64,000 nucleotides of DNA, from positions 62,001-126,000 of the forward strand of contig JAGLUP010000003.1 in assembly GCA_023134715.1 (NCBI GenBank). The letters are read 5' to 3'. A program made the translations under genes and the position numbers. Position 1 is the first letter of the stretch; the number at the start of each line of letters is the position of its first letter. Below, piece after piece: positions 8,197-17,500 of this stretch. The notes under the pieces were generated by a model. It saw only the letters and a list, made by a program, of their open reading frames with translations, had not been told where the DNA came from and did no database searches. Origin of the DNA: Candidatus Parcubacteria bacterium (GTDB taxonomy: Bacteria > Patescibacteriota > Minisyncoccia > Minisyncoccales > JAGLUP01).

Positions 8197-8408
8197 AAAA
8201 GGAGGAAAGAGCCACATGGTGTGGAAAATATCCAGTACCGCGGGGGTGGTTGCCCAAAGATCTCTGACGCAGAACAGCGCGAATGAAGAGGCTGGATCTA
8301 TCCTTTTCTTGTAGTTTTCTCCGAATTAAATTTAATTCGAAGAAACTCATTTTCGTTATAGGGGTGAAAATTTTTAAAAGAAAGTTTTTATCCTCTTCTT
8401 TTTTTTTG
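8197..8408 (+). ncRNA. Putative structured small RNA of about 210 nt upstream of clpB
   Basis: The stretch lies between a consensus promoter and a U-run terminator and has no plausible reading frame with codon usage like the neighbours. GAAAAAGGA (8195-8203) can pair with TCCTTTTC (8301-8308), closing a domain that holds the CCACA/TGTGG hairpin (8212-8224) and GC-rich single strands unlike the AT-rich surroundings. A second hairpin is built on a perfect palindrome, CGAATTAAATTTAATTCG (8322-8339), and the terminator is the third. I compared it by eye with SRP, 6S, tmRNA and RNase P signatures and found none. It could also be a clpB leader with an internal terminator, although clpB has its own promoter. 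Confidence 0.6.
8361..8407 (+). terminator. Terminator ending the small RNA
   Basis: AGGGGTGAAAA pairs imperfectly with TTTTTATCCTCT and is followed by a run of about ten Ts (8397-8407, one C). Confidence 0.65.
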
Positions 8409-8410
8409 GG

Positions 8411-8438
8411 TTGATTTTCTTTAGATTTATGTTAAAAT
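8411..8438 (+). promoter_or_regulatory. Leaderless promoter of clpB
   Basis: TTGATT (8411-8416), a 16-nt spacer and TAAAAT (8433-8438), ending 6 nt before ATG 8445. Transcription should start at or next to the A of the start codon, with no room for an SD sequence. Confidence 0.7.
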
Positions 8439-8444
8439 ATTGAA

Positions 8445-11159
8445 ATGATTGGTCATAACTTTACTCGCAAATCACAAGAAGCGATATTAAAAGCTCAGTC
8501 AGCTGCTCGAGAAAACGGTCAACAGCAGATTGACGCTTTGCATCTTCTTTATGCTCTGCTTTCTCAAGAAGAAAGCATTGTTTTGCTTTTATTACAAAAA
8601 TTAGGCGTAGATATTCAGGATTTAAAAAAGAAAACAGAGCAGGATATTACTAGAATTCCTGTTATTGCTAGTGGCCAAAGTTTTGGTCAGTTTTATCTTA
8701 CCCAGGATTTAGCTCGAGTTTTAGAAAAAGCCAACCAAGAGGCGATGAAAATGGGGGATGAGTTTGTTTCAATAGAACATTTATTTTTATCCTTATTAGA
8801 TGCTCCGACCAGGGCAAAAGAAATTTTAAATAGGGCTATGATTTTAGGAAGAGGTGGTGTTTCCACTTTAGAATTTTCCCAATTGGATTATGAAACAGCT
8901 TTAAGAATTTTATCCCAAATTAGAGGAGGTCAAAAAGTTACTGACCCAGAGCCGGAATCAAAATATCAAGTAATTGAAAAATATGCCCACAACTTGACTC
9001 AATTAGCTAAACAGGGAAAACTTGACCCAGTTATTGGCAGGGAAGATGAAATTCGGCGCTTAATGCAGGTTCTTTCCCGAAGAACAAAAAATAATCCGGT
9101 CTTAATCGGCGAAGCAGGAGTAGGGAAAACGGCTATTGTTGAAGGATTGGCTCAAAAAATTATTAGAAAAGATGTTCCGGAGAGTTTAAAAAATAAGGAG
9201 GTTATTTCTCTTGATTTAGGCGTTTTGGTTGCCGGCACAAAATATAGGGGAGAGTTTGAGGATAGAATTAAAGCGTTTCTTAAAGAAATCAACAGAGCCA
9301 AAGGTAATTATATTTTATTTATTGACGAACTTCACACATTGGTTGGGGCTGGCGGCGCGGAAGGCGCGATTGATGCTTCCAATCTTTTAAAACCAGCTTT
9401 AGCTCGTGGTGAATTGCGGGCTATCGGAGCCACTACTTTAAAAGAATATCAAAAATATATTGAGAGAGATTCTGCTTTAGAGCGGAGATTTCAGCCAATT
9501 TATGTAAAAGAGCCGAGCGTTGAGGATACAGTGGCAATTTTAAGAGGAATAAAAGAAAAATATGAAGTTCATCATGGCGTAAAAATTAAAGATTCAGCTC
9601 TAAAGGCAGCAGCTGATCTTGCTTTTCGTTATATTTCTGATAGATTTTTGCCTGATAAAGCAGTGGATTTAATGGACGAAGCGGCTTCAGCCCTTCGTTT
9701 GGAAATCGAAAGCGAGCCGACAGAACTTGATAAATGCCGAGAAGAAATTACTAAATTTGCGATTGAAAAAGAGTCCTTGAAAAAAGAAAAAAATTCGGAA
9801 GCAAAAAAGCGGTTAAAAGCATTGGAGAGGATACTGGCTGATTTAAAAGAAAAAATGAAAGAAATTGAAGCAAAATGGAAAATAGAGAAAGAATTAATTT
9901 ATAAAATTAAAGAATCAAAAAAAGAGATGGATGATTTGTCTTATCAGATAGAGGATTTTACTAGAAAAGCGGATTTAGAAAAAGTAGCCGAGATAAGATA
10001 TGGAAAAATTCCCGAGCTTAAAAAAGAACTTAAGTCAACAGAAAGGAAATTAGCAAGAGTCCAGGAAAAATCCCGCCTTTTGAAAGAAGAGGTTACCGAA
10101 GAAGATATAGCACGGGTTGTTTCCCGTTGGACAGGAATTCCAGTTATGCGTTTAATAGAGGAGGAAGCCAGGAAATTGGAAAAAATGGAAGCTTATTTAT
10201 CTAAAAGAATAATTGGTCAAAAACAGGCGATTTCCGCTGTTTCTCGCGCTATTAGGCGGGCAAGAGCCGGAATTTCTGAGGAAAATAAGCCATTGGGTTC
10301 TTTTCTATTTTTAGGCCCTACCGGTGTAGGGAAAACAGAGCTTACGCGGGCGTTGGCTGGATTTTTGTTTAATGATGAAAACGCGATGGTGCGATTGGAT
10401 ATGTCAGAATATATGGAACGCCACACTGTTTCAAAGATTATGGGTTCCCCGCCTGGTTATGTTGGATATGAAGAGGGTGGGCAGTTAACAGAAAAAATTC
10501 GGCGCAGGCCATACAGCGTTATTTTGTTAGATGAAATTGAAAAAGCCCATCCAGAAGTCTTTAATATCCTGCTTCAGATTTTTGAAGATGGCCGCTTGAC
10601 TGACGCCAAAGGAAGAGTTGTTTCTTTTAAAAATACGATTATTATTATGACTTCTAATATTGGTTCTGACCATATTGTCAAAATGGAGTCATTAGGATTT
10701 AAAACTGGAGAAGAGGAAGCAATTCAGAAAGACAATTTAAAGGAAAAAGTAATCACGGCTTTAAAGCAAGGGTTTCGTCCTGAGTTTTTAAATAGAATTG
10801 ATGAGATTATTATTTTCAATTATCTTAGAAAGCCGGAGATTAAAAAGATTGTTTGTTTGGAATTAACAAAAGTGATTGAGCGGTTGAAACGTAAAAATAT
10901 TGACATTAAATTTTCTGAAAAAGCTAAAGAATTTTTAGTTGAGAAGGGTTTTGATGTTAGTTTAGGAGCTCGGCCATTAAAAAGAGTGATACAACAAATG
11001 ATTCTTGATCCTTTATCTTTTCAGATTGTTATTTCTGAAATTCAGCAAGGCGAGAAAGTTTTTGTTGACGTAGAAAAAGATAAAATTGTTATTAAAGGGC
11101 AGGGCTCTTTGATTATGACTAAAAAAGAAAAAAATAGGAATAAGGTTTTAGCGAGATAA
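8445..11159 (+). CDS. clpB: ClpB-type AAA+ disaggregase
   Basis: A 904-residue Hsp100 chaperone of the cytoplasm. It has a Clp N domain (1-145), AAA1 with Walker A GEAGVGKT near 222, a long coiled-coil middle domain (about 430-560, with the YGKIPEL repeat segment typical of ClpB), AAA2 with Walker [10 protein letters not shown] near 624, and a C-terminal D2-small domain ending near 885. The middle-domain length marks ClpB rather than ClpC. Oddly, AAA2 carries an extra segment with SLGF at 749-752, where ClpB is normally shorter and where ClpC/ClpA carry their ClpP-binding loop. The gene is followed after 5 nt by an HtrA-like pseudoprotease. Confidence 0.92.
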   Translation: MIGHNFTRKSQEAILKAQSAARENGQQQIDALHLLYALLSQEESIVLLLLQKLGVDIQDLKKKTEQDITRIPVIASGQSFGQFYLTQDLARVLEKANQEAMKMGDEFVSIEHLFLSLLDAPTRAKEILNRAMILGRGGVSTLEFSQLDYETALRILSQIRGGQKVTDPEPESKYQVIEKYAHNLTQLAKQGKLDPVIGREDEIRRLMQVLSRRTKNNPVLIGEAGVGKTAIVEGLAQKIIRKDVPESLKNKEVISLDLGVLVAGTKYRGEFEDRIKAFLKEINRAKGNYILFIDELHTLVGAGGAEGAIDASNLLKPALARGELRAIGATTLKEYQKYIERDSALERRFQPIYVKEPSVEDTVAILRGIKEKYEVHHGVKIKDSALKAAADLAFRYISDRFLPDKAVDLMDEAASALRLEIESEPTELDKCREEITKFAIEKESLKKEKNSEAKKRLKALERILADLKEKMKEIEAKWKIEKELIYKIKESKKEMDDLSYQIEDFTRKADLEKVAEIRYGKIPELKKELKSTERKLARVQEKSRLLKEEVTEEDIARVVSRWTGIPVMRLIEEEARKLEKMEAYLSKRIIGQKQAISAVSRAIRRARAGISEENKPLGSFLFLGPTGVGKTELTRALAGFLFNDENAMVRLDMSEYMERHTVSKIMGSPPGYVGYEEGGQLTEKIRRRPYSVILLDEIEKAHPEVFNILLQIFEDGRLTDAKGRVVSFKNTIIIMTSNIGSDHIVKMESLGFKTGEEEAIQKDNLKEKVITALKQGFRPEFLNRIDEIIIFNYLRKPEIKKIVCLELTKVIERLKRKNIDIKFSEKAKEFLVEKGFDVSLGARPLKRVIQQMILDPLSFQIVISEIQQGEKVFVDVEKDKIVIKGQGSLIMTKKEKNRNKVLAR

Positions 11160-11164
11160 TTTTT

Positions 11165-11884
11165 ATGCTGTCAAAATTTGTTTTTAAAATTATAGCGGTT
11201 TTTATAATCGGGACAATCGGCGGGATTTTTGCCGACCAGATTCTCTGGCCTTATTTTATAGAAAGACCTCTTTTTTATGAATATCGCTTAGATCAGTCCC
11301 CGATTTATATTAATGAAACAAAAGAGATTACGATTCAGGAAAACACTGCTTTAAAAAAGGCGGTAGAAAAGGTAGAAAAATCAGTAATTGGAGTTAAGAC
11401 ACAAACTAAAACAGGAAAATTTTTAGAGGGTTCTGGTGTAATTATTTCTTCTGATGGCTTAATGGTTACCCTGGCAGAGCTTGTTCCTTATGGTTCTACC
11501 TTTAATTTTTATATAGACGGAAAGCAAGTTGTTTGCAAGATTTTAAAAAGGGATTTAGAGCAAAATTTAGCTTTAATAAAGATTGAGCAGGAGAATTTGC
11601 CTACCGTTAAATTTGCTGACTTGGAAAAGCTGAAATTAGGAGAAAGGGTTTTTCTTGTCGGAGTAATTTTTAGAAAAAAAATCCCGCAGAAAATGGTAAA
11701 TCAGGGAATTATTAAATATTTCAATGAGGATTTACTTCATACGAGTATTTTTGAGAGTAAAGTTGTTCAAGGAAGCCCTTTGTTTGACATTGAAGGCAAT
11801 GTTTTAGGCATAAACACGATTGATTCTCAGGGAAAAGTCATCACCATCTCAATATCTAAAATCAAAACCTTCACCGGTTTTTAA
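11165..11884 (+). CDS. Membrane-anchored HtrA-like pseudoprotease
   Basis: A 239-residue protein with an N-terminal membrane helix (about 5-25) and a trypsin-like fold recognisable from GSGVIISSDGLMVT, NLALIKIEQ and SPLFDIEGNVLGINT. Aligned with the active htrA at 5641, every catalytic residue is replaced: His by Glu105 (LAELV for NKHVV), Asp by Asn134 (QNLALIKI) and Ser by Gln202 (VQGSPLF for NSGGPLL). No PDZ domain is present. It is therefore probably a binding or scaffolding protein. It lies 5 nt after clpB and is likely co-transcribed, linking an extracytoplasmic sensor-like domain to cytoplasmic disaggregation; the link is inference. Confidence 0.75.
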   Translation: MLSKFVFKIIAVFIIGTIGGIFADQILWPYFIERPLFYEYRLDQSPIYINETKEITIQENTALKKAVEKVEKSVIGVKTQTKTGKFLEGSGVIISSDGLMVTLAELVPYGSTFNFYIDGKQVVCKILKRDLEQNLALIKIEQENLPTVKFADLEKLKLGERVFLVGVIFRKKIPQKMVNQGIIKYFNEDLLHTSIFESKVVQGSPLFDIEGNVLGINTIDSQGKVITISISKIKTFTGF

Positions 11885-11895
11885 AGAAATTTCAA

Positions 11896-11922
11896 GGAGC
11901 TTAGCTCCTGGAGCTAAGCTCC
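11896..11922. repeat. REP-like palindrome copy 1
   Basis: GGAGCTTAGCTCC, T, GGAGCTAAGCTCC: two 13-nt arms that are exact reverse complements. Each arm is itself a six-pair palindrome around one base. The outer CCCACG/CGTGGG extension seen in other copies is eroded here. Confidence 0.9.
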
Positions 11923-11934
11923 CTAGGTCCGTGG

Positions 11935-11962
11935 TTGACAAAATTTATTATCATGATATGCT
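11935..11962 (+). promoter_or_regulatory. Promoter of the REP-flanked unknown gene
   Basis: TTGACA (11935-11940), a 16-nt spacer and TATGCT (11957-11962), starting only 12 nt after REP copy 1. The expected leader is about 65 nt. Confidence 0.6.
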
Positions 11963-12020
11963 TAGCTGTTCGATGAAAAGAATAAAATTTGTTCTTTGAG
12001 AATAAAATATACAAATATGG

Positions 12021-12030
12021 GAGGTGAGGA
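12021..12030 (+). promoter_or_regulatory. Unusually strong Shine-Dalgarno sequence
   Basis: GGGAGGTGAGG stands 5-6 nt before ATG 12034 and matches the full anti-SD. Most plus-strand genes of the window have no SD, so this one stands out. Confidence 0.75.
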
Positions 12031-12033
12031 AAA

Positions 12034-12669
12034 ATGAGTAAAGAAGTAATAAATAACATAAATAAGGCAATTAAAAGAACAGGAAAGGAGCTGAAAGAAG
12101 AGACAGACAAAAAATCTCCTGACCACAAAAGGATTAAGGGGTTAGAAGAATATATGTCAAGTTTGCGAAAAGATAGGGCAAGAGAAGCTGAGATAAAAAT
12201 TCTTGAAGACAGTGACCAAAGAAAAGAAAAAAGTGAGGAAAAACCGAGAGCAGTTGTTCGTGAAGTTGATGGTAAGTTGGTACTAGACGATCCTGATGCA
12301 GTAGCCGTGATGGAAGCAGTAGGAAAACACAATTGCCAGAACACATTGGAATTGAACGCTGATCGAGTTGCGCATTTCAAAAATCGTATTTCGGAACGTG
12401 AATTAACGGCTTCCAATACGGTGATTGTGCTTTTGAATGTTGATGATGTTCATGGCGGTCCAATTGCCGACATCTTAATGCCTGAATACAATTGGAAGGA
12501 AATTCGCGATCGTGGAGAAGTTCCTTTTGCGCGAGGACTTGCTGACCGAGAATTTATTCAAGAAGTACTTAATACTTTCGACCAAGAAGCCGGTAAGAAG
12601 TTACAAGATATGTCAAAAGTGGCTGTTGTGGTCGTAGATCACGGAGTCGCCGAAGTATTTTCGGCATGA
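12034..12669 (+). CDS. Unknown protein flanked by REP-like palindromes
   Basis: A 211-residue soluble protein that I do not recognise. Residues 1-75 are highly charged and predicted helical or coiled. Residues 80-211 look like a compact alpha/beta domain: VVREVDGKLVLDDPDAVAVMEAVG, NTVIVLLNVDDVHGGPIADIL, VPFARGLADREFIQEV and a final hydrophobic strand VAVVVVDHGVAEVF. There are no membrane segments. Its base and codon use is visibly less AT-rich than the neighbours, its SD is strong, it has its own promoter and a good terminator, and palindrome copies lie on both sides. These point to a recently acquired, independently expressed gene. Confidence 0.7.
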   Translation: MSKEVINNINKAIKRTGKELKEETDKKSPDHKRIKGLEEYMSSLRKDRAREAEIKILEDSDQRKEKSEEKPRAVVREVDGKLVLDDPDAVAVMEAVGKHNCQNTLELNADRVAHFKNRISERELTASNTVIVLLNVDDVHGGPIADILMPEYNWKEIRDRGEVPFARGLADREFIQEVLNTFDQEAGKKLQDMSKVAVVVVDHGVAEVFSA

Positions 12670-12732
12670 ACAGAAGCACAACAAAATAAGTAGCAAGAGT
12701 TGGTTATTATTGTGATTAATATATAATTAATG

Positions 12733-12761
12733 AGAAGAGTTTTATACTCTTCTATTTTTTT
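12733..12761 (+). terminator. Intrinsic terminator after the REP-flanked gene
   Basis: AGAAGAG (12733-12739) pairs with CTCTTCT (12747-12753), followed by ATTTTTTT. The rest of the gap up to REP copy 2 (12762-12890) is AT-rich, with nothing recognised. Confidence 0.8.
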
Positions 12762-12890
12762 ATTTAAAATTCTACTAAATTAGAAAAAGAAAATAAAACT
12801 TATTCCTATAGTTTAGTTATAGAAAAATTGCAAGCAGGTAGTTCTCCACTGGCAATACTTTCAATAAATTTGTAAAATAAAAGAGAAGGG

Positions 12891-12935
12891 AAAACCCACG
12901 GAGCTTAGCTCCAGGAGCTAAGCTCCGTGGGTTTT
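12891..12935. repeat. REP-like palindrome copy 2 (full length)
   Basis: A perfect inverted repeat of two 22-nt arms (12891-12912 and 12914-12935) around a single A. Each arm consists of AAAACCCAC followed by the 13-nt GGAGCTTAGCTCC core, or its complement. It lies 45 nt upstream of the transposase gene. Confidence 0.95.
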
Positions 12936-12979
12936 CATAGGTTGAGCTTTATGGAATTAGTTTAATTTTATATTTTTAT

Positions 12980-13645
12980 ATGAGAAAGATTCAATTTGCT
13001 GATAATGAATATTATCATATTTATAATCGAGGCGTGGATAAGCGCGACATTTTTCTTGATGACGAGGATTATTTAAATTTTTTAAAGGATTTGAAAGAAT
13101 TTAATAATAATTCTTATCACGACGAAAGATTAAGAGTTTTGGGTCATTCTTCCAGTTTACGTTTTAAGGAGCTTAATTTCTTTTTGAATGATTTAGAGAG
13201 GGTGGTAGATGTAATAGCTTATTCGTTGAATCCAAATCACTTTCATCTTATATTAAAACAATTAAGAGAGAATGGTATTCCAAATTTTATGCATAAGATT
13301 GGGACTGGTTTCACAAATAAATTTAATAAAAAATATGATCGTTCTGGCTCGCTTTTCCAAGGCTCTTATAAGGCGATTCATATTGATAACAATAATTATC
13401 TTCTTTGGTTAGCGGGTTATGTTAATGGAAACATTGAAATTCACAGTAGCGAAAAAGCAGAGTTTTATAAATGGTCAAGCTTTAAGAGCTTTTTAAATCA
13501 AGAAACAAGCGAAATTTTAGGAGATATAGATGTTATTCTTTCTCAATTTGAAGATGCTGAGAGATTCAAAGAATTTATTGAAAGGGTAATCAGCGAAAGC
13601 AAGACAAAGAAAGAAATGGAAAAGTATTTATTAGAAAAGATTTAA
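12980..13645 (+). CDS. REP-associated tyrosine transposase (RAYT, Y1/HUH family)
   Basis: A 221-residue transposase-like protein related to IS200/IS605 TnpA and the TnpA_REP family. The N-terminus YYHIYNRGVDKRDIF is diagnostic. The HUH motif is NPNHFHLIL near 92-100 and the catalytic Tyr probably lies in the helix around KKYDRSGSLFQGSYKA (about 131-146). RAYTs are single-copy enzymes that nick and spread short palindromic REP sequences rather than themselves. Perfect palindromes flank the gene: copy 2 ends 44 nt upstream and copy 3 begins at the base after the stop codon. A TTATAT box ends 6 nt before the ATG. The length is full and no frame damage is seen. Confidence 0.93.
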   Translation: MRKIQFADNEYYHIYNRGVDKRDIFLDDEDYLNFLKDLKEFNNNSYHDERLRVLGHSSSLRFKELNFFLNDLERVVDVIAYSLNPNHFHLILKQLRENGIPNFMHKIGTGFTNKFNKKYDRSGSLFQGSYKAIHIDNNNYLLWLAGYVNGNIEIHSSEKAEFYKWSSFKSFLNQETSEILGDIDVILSQFEDAERFKEFIERVISESKTKKEMEKYLLEKI

Positions 13646-13686
13646 GACCCACGGAGCTTAGCTCCCGGAGCTAAGCTCCGTGGGTC
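13646..13686. repeat. REP-like palindrome copy 3
   Basis: Two 20-nt arms (13646-13665 and 13667-13686), exact reverse complements around one C: GACCCAC plus the 13-nt core. The left arm begins immediately after the TAA of the transposase. Confidence 0.95.
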
Positions 13687-13709
13687 TCCGTGGATTTAGT
13701 CAAGATGGC

Positions 13710-13737
13710 TTCTCCATTGATTCTTCTCCATTGATTC
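13710..13737. repeat. Tandem duplication of 14 nt
   Basis: TTCTCCATTGATTC occurs twice in direct succession just downstream of palindrome copy 3, compatible with slippage or a scar of element insertion or excision. Confidence 0.8.
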
Positions 13738-13809
13738 CCGGTTGATATAAAATTTGACATTAGGTCAAGGAGCTTGTAGAATTAAAAAATAGTAAGAAAT
13801 AGTAAGTTT

Positions 13810-13826
13810 CTGTAGCTAAGCTACAG
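13810..13826. repeat. REP-like palindrome variant with GTAG core
   Basis: CTGTAGCTAAGCTACAG: the same centre as the other copies, but GGAG...CTCC is replaced by GTAG...CTAC, a change on both sides that keeps the pairing. Only one half-unit is present. Confidence 0.7.
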
Positions 13827-13867
13827 GAAAAATAGAATTAGAATTAAAAAGCGTCGGTTTTTTTATT

Positions 13868-13893
13868 ATTGGTTTAATTTATTGGTTTAATTT
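13868..13893. repeat. Tandem duplication of 13 nt before the start of the next gene
   Basis: ATTGGTTTAATTT occurs twice without a gap and ends 7 nt before ATG 13901. Confidence 0.75.
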
Positions 13894-13900
13894 TTTTATT

Positions 13901-14527
13901 ATGAACATTATAAATGAAATGAGAAATATGAGCAAAAAGACAAAAATTATTGTTTTAATTGCTATTTTACTTATCCTCGCCGGTGGGATTTTTTTGTGGA
14001 ATGAAAGGAGAGAAAAACAAGGAATGGGGTTTGCGAATTTAGAGAATTATACTGTTAAAGAGACCTCTGAAGGCAAGTTGGTGGAAATAAAGGATATAGG
14101 ATTAAGTTTTAATATACCTGAAGGATGGAGGATAGGTATTCCTGATTACGGAACCCAGATATTTTTTTATAGCCCAGACGAGAAAGAAAAAAATAGATTT
14201 TTAATAAATGAAGGATGCAAAATAGATATAGAGGTAGAGCAAAGGAAAGTAGATATAAATAAAATAGAAGAAGAAATAGACTCATATACACTTGGCTATC
14301 TTTCAGCAAATAATGAAATTATAACAGTGGACAACAGGCAGGCTCTTAAGAGCTCAGAGGAATTGTCAGAAAGTCTTAATTTGTATCATGTTATGGTTTT
14401 TGTCCCATATAATAATTTATTCTGTGAGGATAAAATTTATTCATTTGGGCTGTTTTCTAATTTGAAAGACAAAGAAAGGTGTTCGCAGGAATTTGATAAA
14501 TTTTTAGAAACAATATCAATTAAATAA
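13901..14527 (+). CDS. Membrane-anchored extracytoplasmic protein, unknown
   Basis: A protein of up to 208 residues with one N-terminal membrane helix (KIIVLIAILLILAGGIFLW) and an exported C-terminal domain. GLSFNIPEGWRIG followed by FFYSPDEKEKN resembles the PsbP/MOG1-like or lipoprotein-type beta folds found beside cell-surface proteins, but no family is certain. Three in-frame ATGs (13901, 13919, 13928) are possible; the last gives the most compact signal-anchor. The stop is 8 nt before the next gene, so it is probably co-transcribed with the 1419-residue surface protein. Confidence 0.6.
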   Translation: MNIINEMRNMSKKTKIIVLIAILLILAGGIFLWNERREKQGMGFANLENYTVKETSEGKLVEIKDIGLSFNIPEGWRIGIPDYGTQIFFYSPDEKEKNRFLINEGCKIDIEVEQRKVDINKIEEEIDSYTLGYLSANNEIITVDNRQALKSSEELSESLNLYHVMVFVPYNNLFCEDKIYSFGLFSNLKDKERCSQEFDKFLETISIK

Positions 14528-14535
14528 GAGTAAAA

Positions 14536-17500
14536 ATGAATATTTTGAATAAAAAGGTTTTTTTAGTATTTTTACTGTTTTTTTCAGTAAGTTTTTTTGC
14601 TTTGCCTCAAAATTGTTTTGCTGATAGTTCAGAAACATCAGAATATCTTGAACTTTCTGAAAAAGACGCAAAAAATTTAATGAAACCGCTTATTCAGGGC
14701 TCAATAGATAGTTGGACAGCTATAGCAGGATTATCTCAACCAGAAGAAGAAGCGATTTTGAAGATTTTAGAAAATTCTATTAGATATGACCAGATTAAAT
14801 TTTGGTTAAGCTATATTCCCGCGCAAACAGCAAAAACAATTGTAAAAGGAGCTATTAAAATTGCTCCTTTAGTGGCAAGTTCTGAAATATCTGTTGTTTT
14901 AGATAAAATTGAGAAAATGTCTGTTGAACAAGCGGTAAAATATGGAGAAAATTGGCTTTTGCAAAATCAAATAAGAAAAGCAAGCGGTGTTTTAACTGAT
15001 TCCTATGAAACCTATAGCAAGACTACACATAAGCCTGTTTTTCAGTTTATTATTATTTATAAGCCAAAAAATAAAGAAATTAGAATAACAATTTATTCGC
15101 CAAATAGTGTTGATCCTCCGCATCCTACAAGAAAATATCAATGGATAGGAAACGGAGGCAAGCCAATAGATCCATTTATAGTAAATATAAGCGGAAAGGC
15201 GGAAAAAGAGAAATCCGGACAATATAAATGGACGAGAGGGCCAAATATTGATATTTCTTTTCCGGAAGATGTTCCGGATTTAGGCATAAAACCGCTTTCT
15301 TTTTGGGAAAAACAGAAGAAAGGCGTTGAAAACGAGTTGAAAAAGAAAAAAATAGTTTTAACACAGTTTTTAAAGTGGGTGAGCAGTGAAACAAATGTAA
15401 ATGTAGAAGGTATTTGGGCTAAAATTAAGGATACTATCTCTAACATTGACTTGTTCGGCGGCGCGGCGTTGGTGGAGACGCCAATATTAAAAGATGAAAA
15501 ATTAACATTGACTGAAGATTTTCCAGAAATTTTTTCAGAAACTGAGTCAAGCGCGTCAGTGGAACCAGAAACAGAGCCTCAACCAGAGGTTGATGCTAAG
15601 TTTCAATCTGAGGATAAATCAGATGGGGTCGGACATAACATAGGACAGACATTAAGTAAAGATGAGATCGAGGAGGAATTAAAAGGGATTTTAGAGGAAG
15701 TTGATAAGATTAGTCAGGAAGTTAAGGAATTAGTTGGACATATTGAAGAAAAATTGGTTGACGCTGAAGATATGAAGGACAAAGAGGAAGAAGAGACAGT
15801 AGAAGAAGACGAGGAAACAGAGATAGAGTTGGCAAAATCCACGGTTCTTTGCGATAAAAAATTTGGGAATTCGCCTGTTCAAAACAAGGTTATTATCAAT
15901 GAGGTAGCTTGGATGGGGACAAAAAATTCCTCAAATGACGAGTGGATTGAGTTGAAAAACCTTACTAATAGCACAATCAGCTTAGAAGGATGGCAATTAA
16001 TTGATAAAAAACAGCAAATTAAAATAGTTTTTACCGCAGGAGAAGCTATTCCTGCTGGCGGGTTTTTGTTTTTGGAGAGAACTGACGATGATTCAGTGCC
16101 AAATATTGATGCTGACTTAATTTATACTGGCGCGCTTAGTAATAGCAATGAAGCATTATATCTTTTTAATGAAAATTGCCAACTTCAAGACGAAGTTTTA
16201 GCTGATTCTAAGTGGCCGGCAGGAAACAATAGCGAAAAAAGAACAATGGAAAGAGCCAATAATTTAACTTGGCATAGCTATTGTGGTCCGCATAGAGCTG
16301 GTATTTTTGGCACTCCAAAAGCGGGGAACAGTTTTGCTCCCATGGTTTTTGCTGGCAGCGGAGGCGGAGGCGGTTCCAGCGCTTCTGAACCTGAACCTGA
16401 AATTCAATACTGTTCTCAAGAAAATTTATCTTTAGCGACTTCTTTATTTGTTGTTTTAAATGAAATCGCGTGGATGGGAACAGCAACCTCTTCTAACGAC
16501 GAGTGGATTGAGCTGAAAAATGTATCTGACCAAGATGTTTCTTTAGAAGGATGGCAAATTTTAGATAAAGACGAGCAAATTAAAATAGTTTTTAGCGCAG
16601 GAGAAGCTATTCCTGCTGGCGGGTTTTTGCTTTTGGAGCGGACTGATGATGATTCTGTTCCAGATATTACAGCGGATTTAATTTATGTTGGCGGTTTGAA
16701 TAATCAAGATGAAACCCTGCGGCTTTTTGACCAAAATTGTAATTTAATAGATGAGATTCAAGCAACTTCAACCTGGTCGGCAGGAGATAATAACGAGAAA
16801 AGGACAATGGAGAGAAAGATGGGACTACCGGGATGGCTTCCCGGTAGTTGGCAAACGAGTCAAAATCCTGGCGGCACGCCAAGGCAGGAAAATAGCGAGA
16901 TTTTTGATGGAGATTTTGTAGAAGAAGAGACAGAGGAAGAACCCGAGCCCCTACCTCTGACTGAAGCTCAAAATGTTGTAATTTCTGAAATTCAGCTTGC
17001 AGACAGAGAATTTATTGAGCTTTATAATCCATTAGATGAGGATATAGATATTTCTAATTGGTATTTTTCTTATTTTTCTTCAACCAGAGATTGGAATGAG
17101 CCGTACCGAAATAAAAATTTTTCTGAAATATCTACATCTACAGCTACAACTACAATCATTATTTCAGCCAAAAGCTATTTTCTTATTGGTTTACAGGGAT
17201 ATCCAGAACAAGAAGGGAATCCAAATAGCGACTGGCAGATTTATGAAACCAGCCAATTAGGCAATCAAACTGGCGCTGTAGGTATATTTTCCTGTAATCC
17301 GCAGGACGCAACTTCTTCAGAAGAGGCAATGGCTTGTAAAATTGACGCTGTTGGCTGGGGAGATGTAATAGTTAAAGAAGCGACAAGCACTGAATCTGCT
17401 CCAGAGAACAAAAGTTTAGCGAGAATAAGAAACAGTCAAGGCAATTATGTTGACAGTAATAATAATTTTCAAGATTTTGAGATCCAAGAGATTGTTTCAC

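Noticed and set aside
8147-8350. Minus-strand reading frame of 67 codons
   Set aside because: It overlaps the promoter and structured RNA, has no ribosome-binding site and no sensible protein features.
8197-8408. SRP RNA, 6S RNA, tmRNA or RNase P for the clpB-upstream RNA
   Set aside because: The SRP GGAA tetraloop region, the tmRNA ends and the conserved RNase P cores are not present. GGAGGAAAG resembles the start of an RNase P core, but the other conserved blocks and the length are missing.
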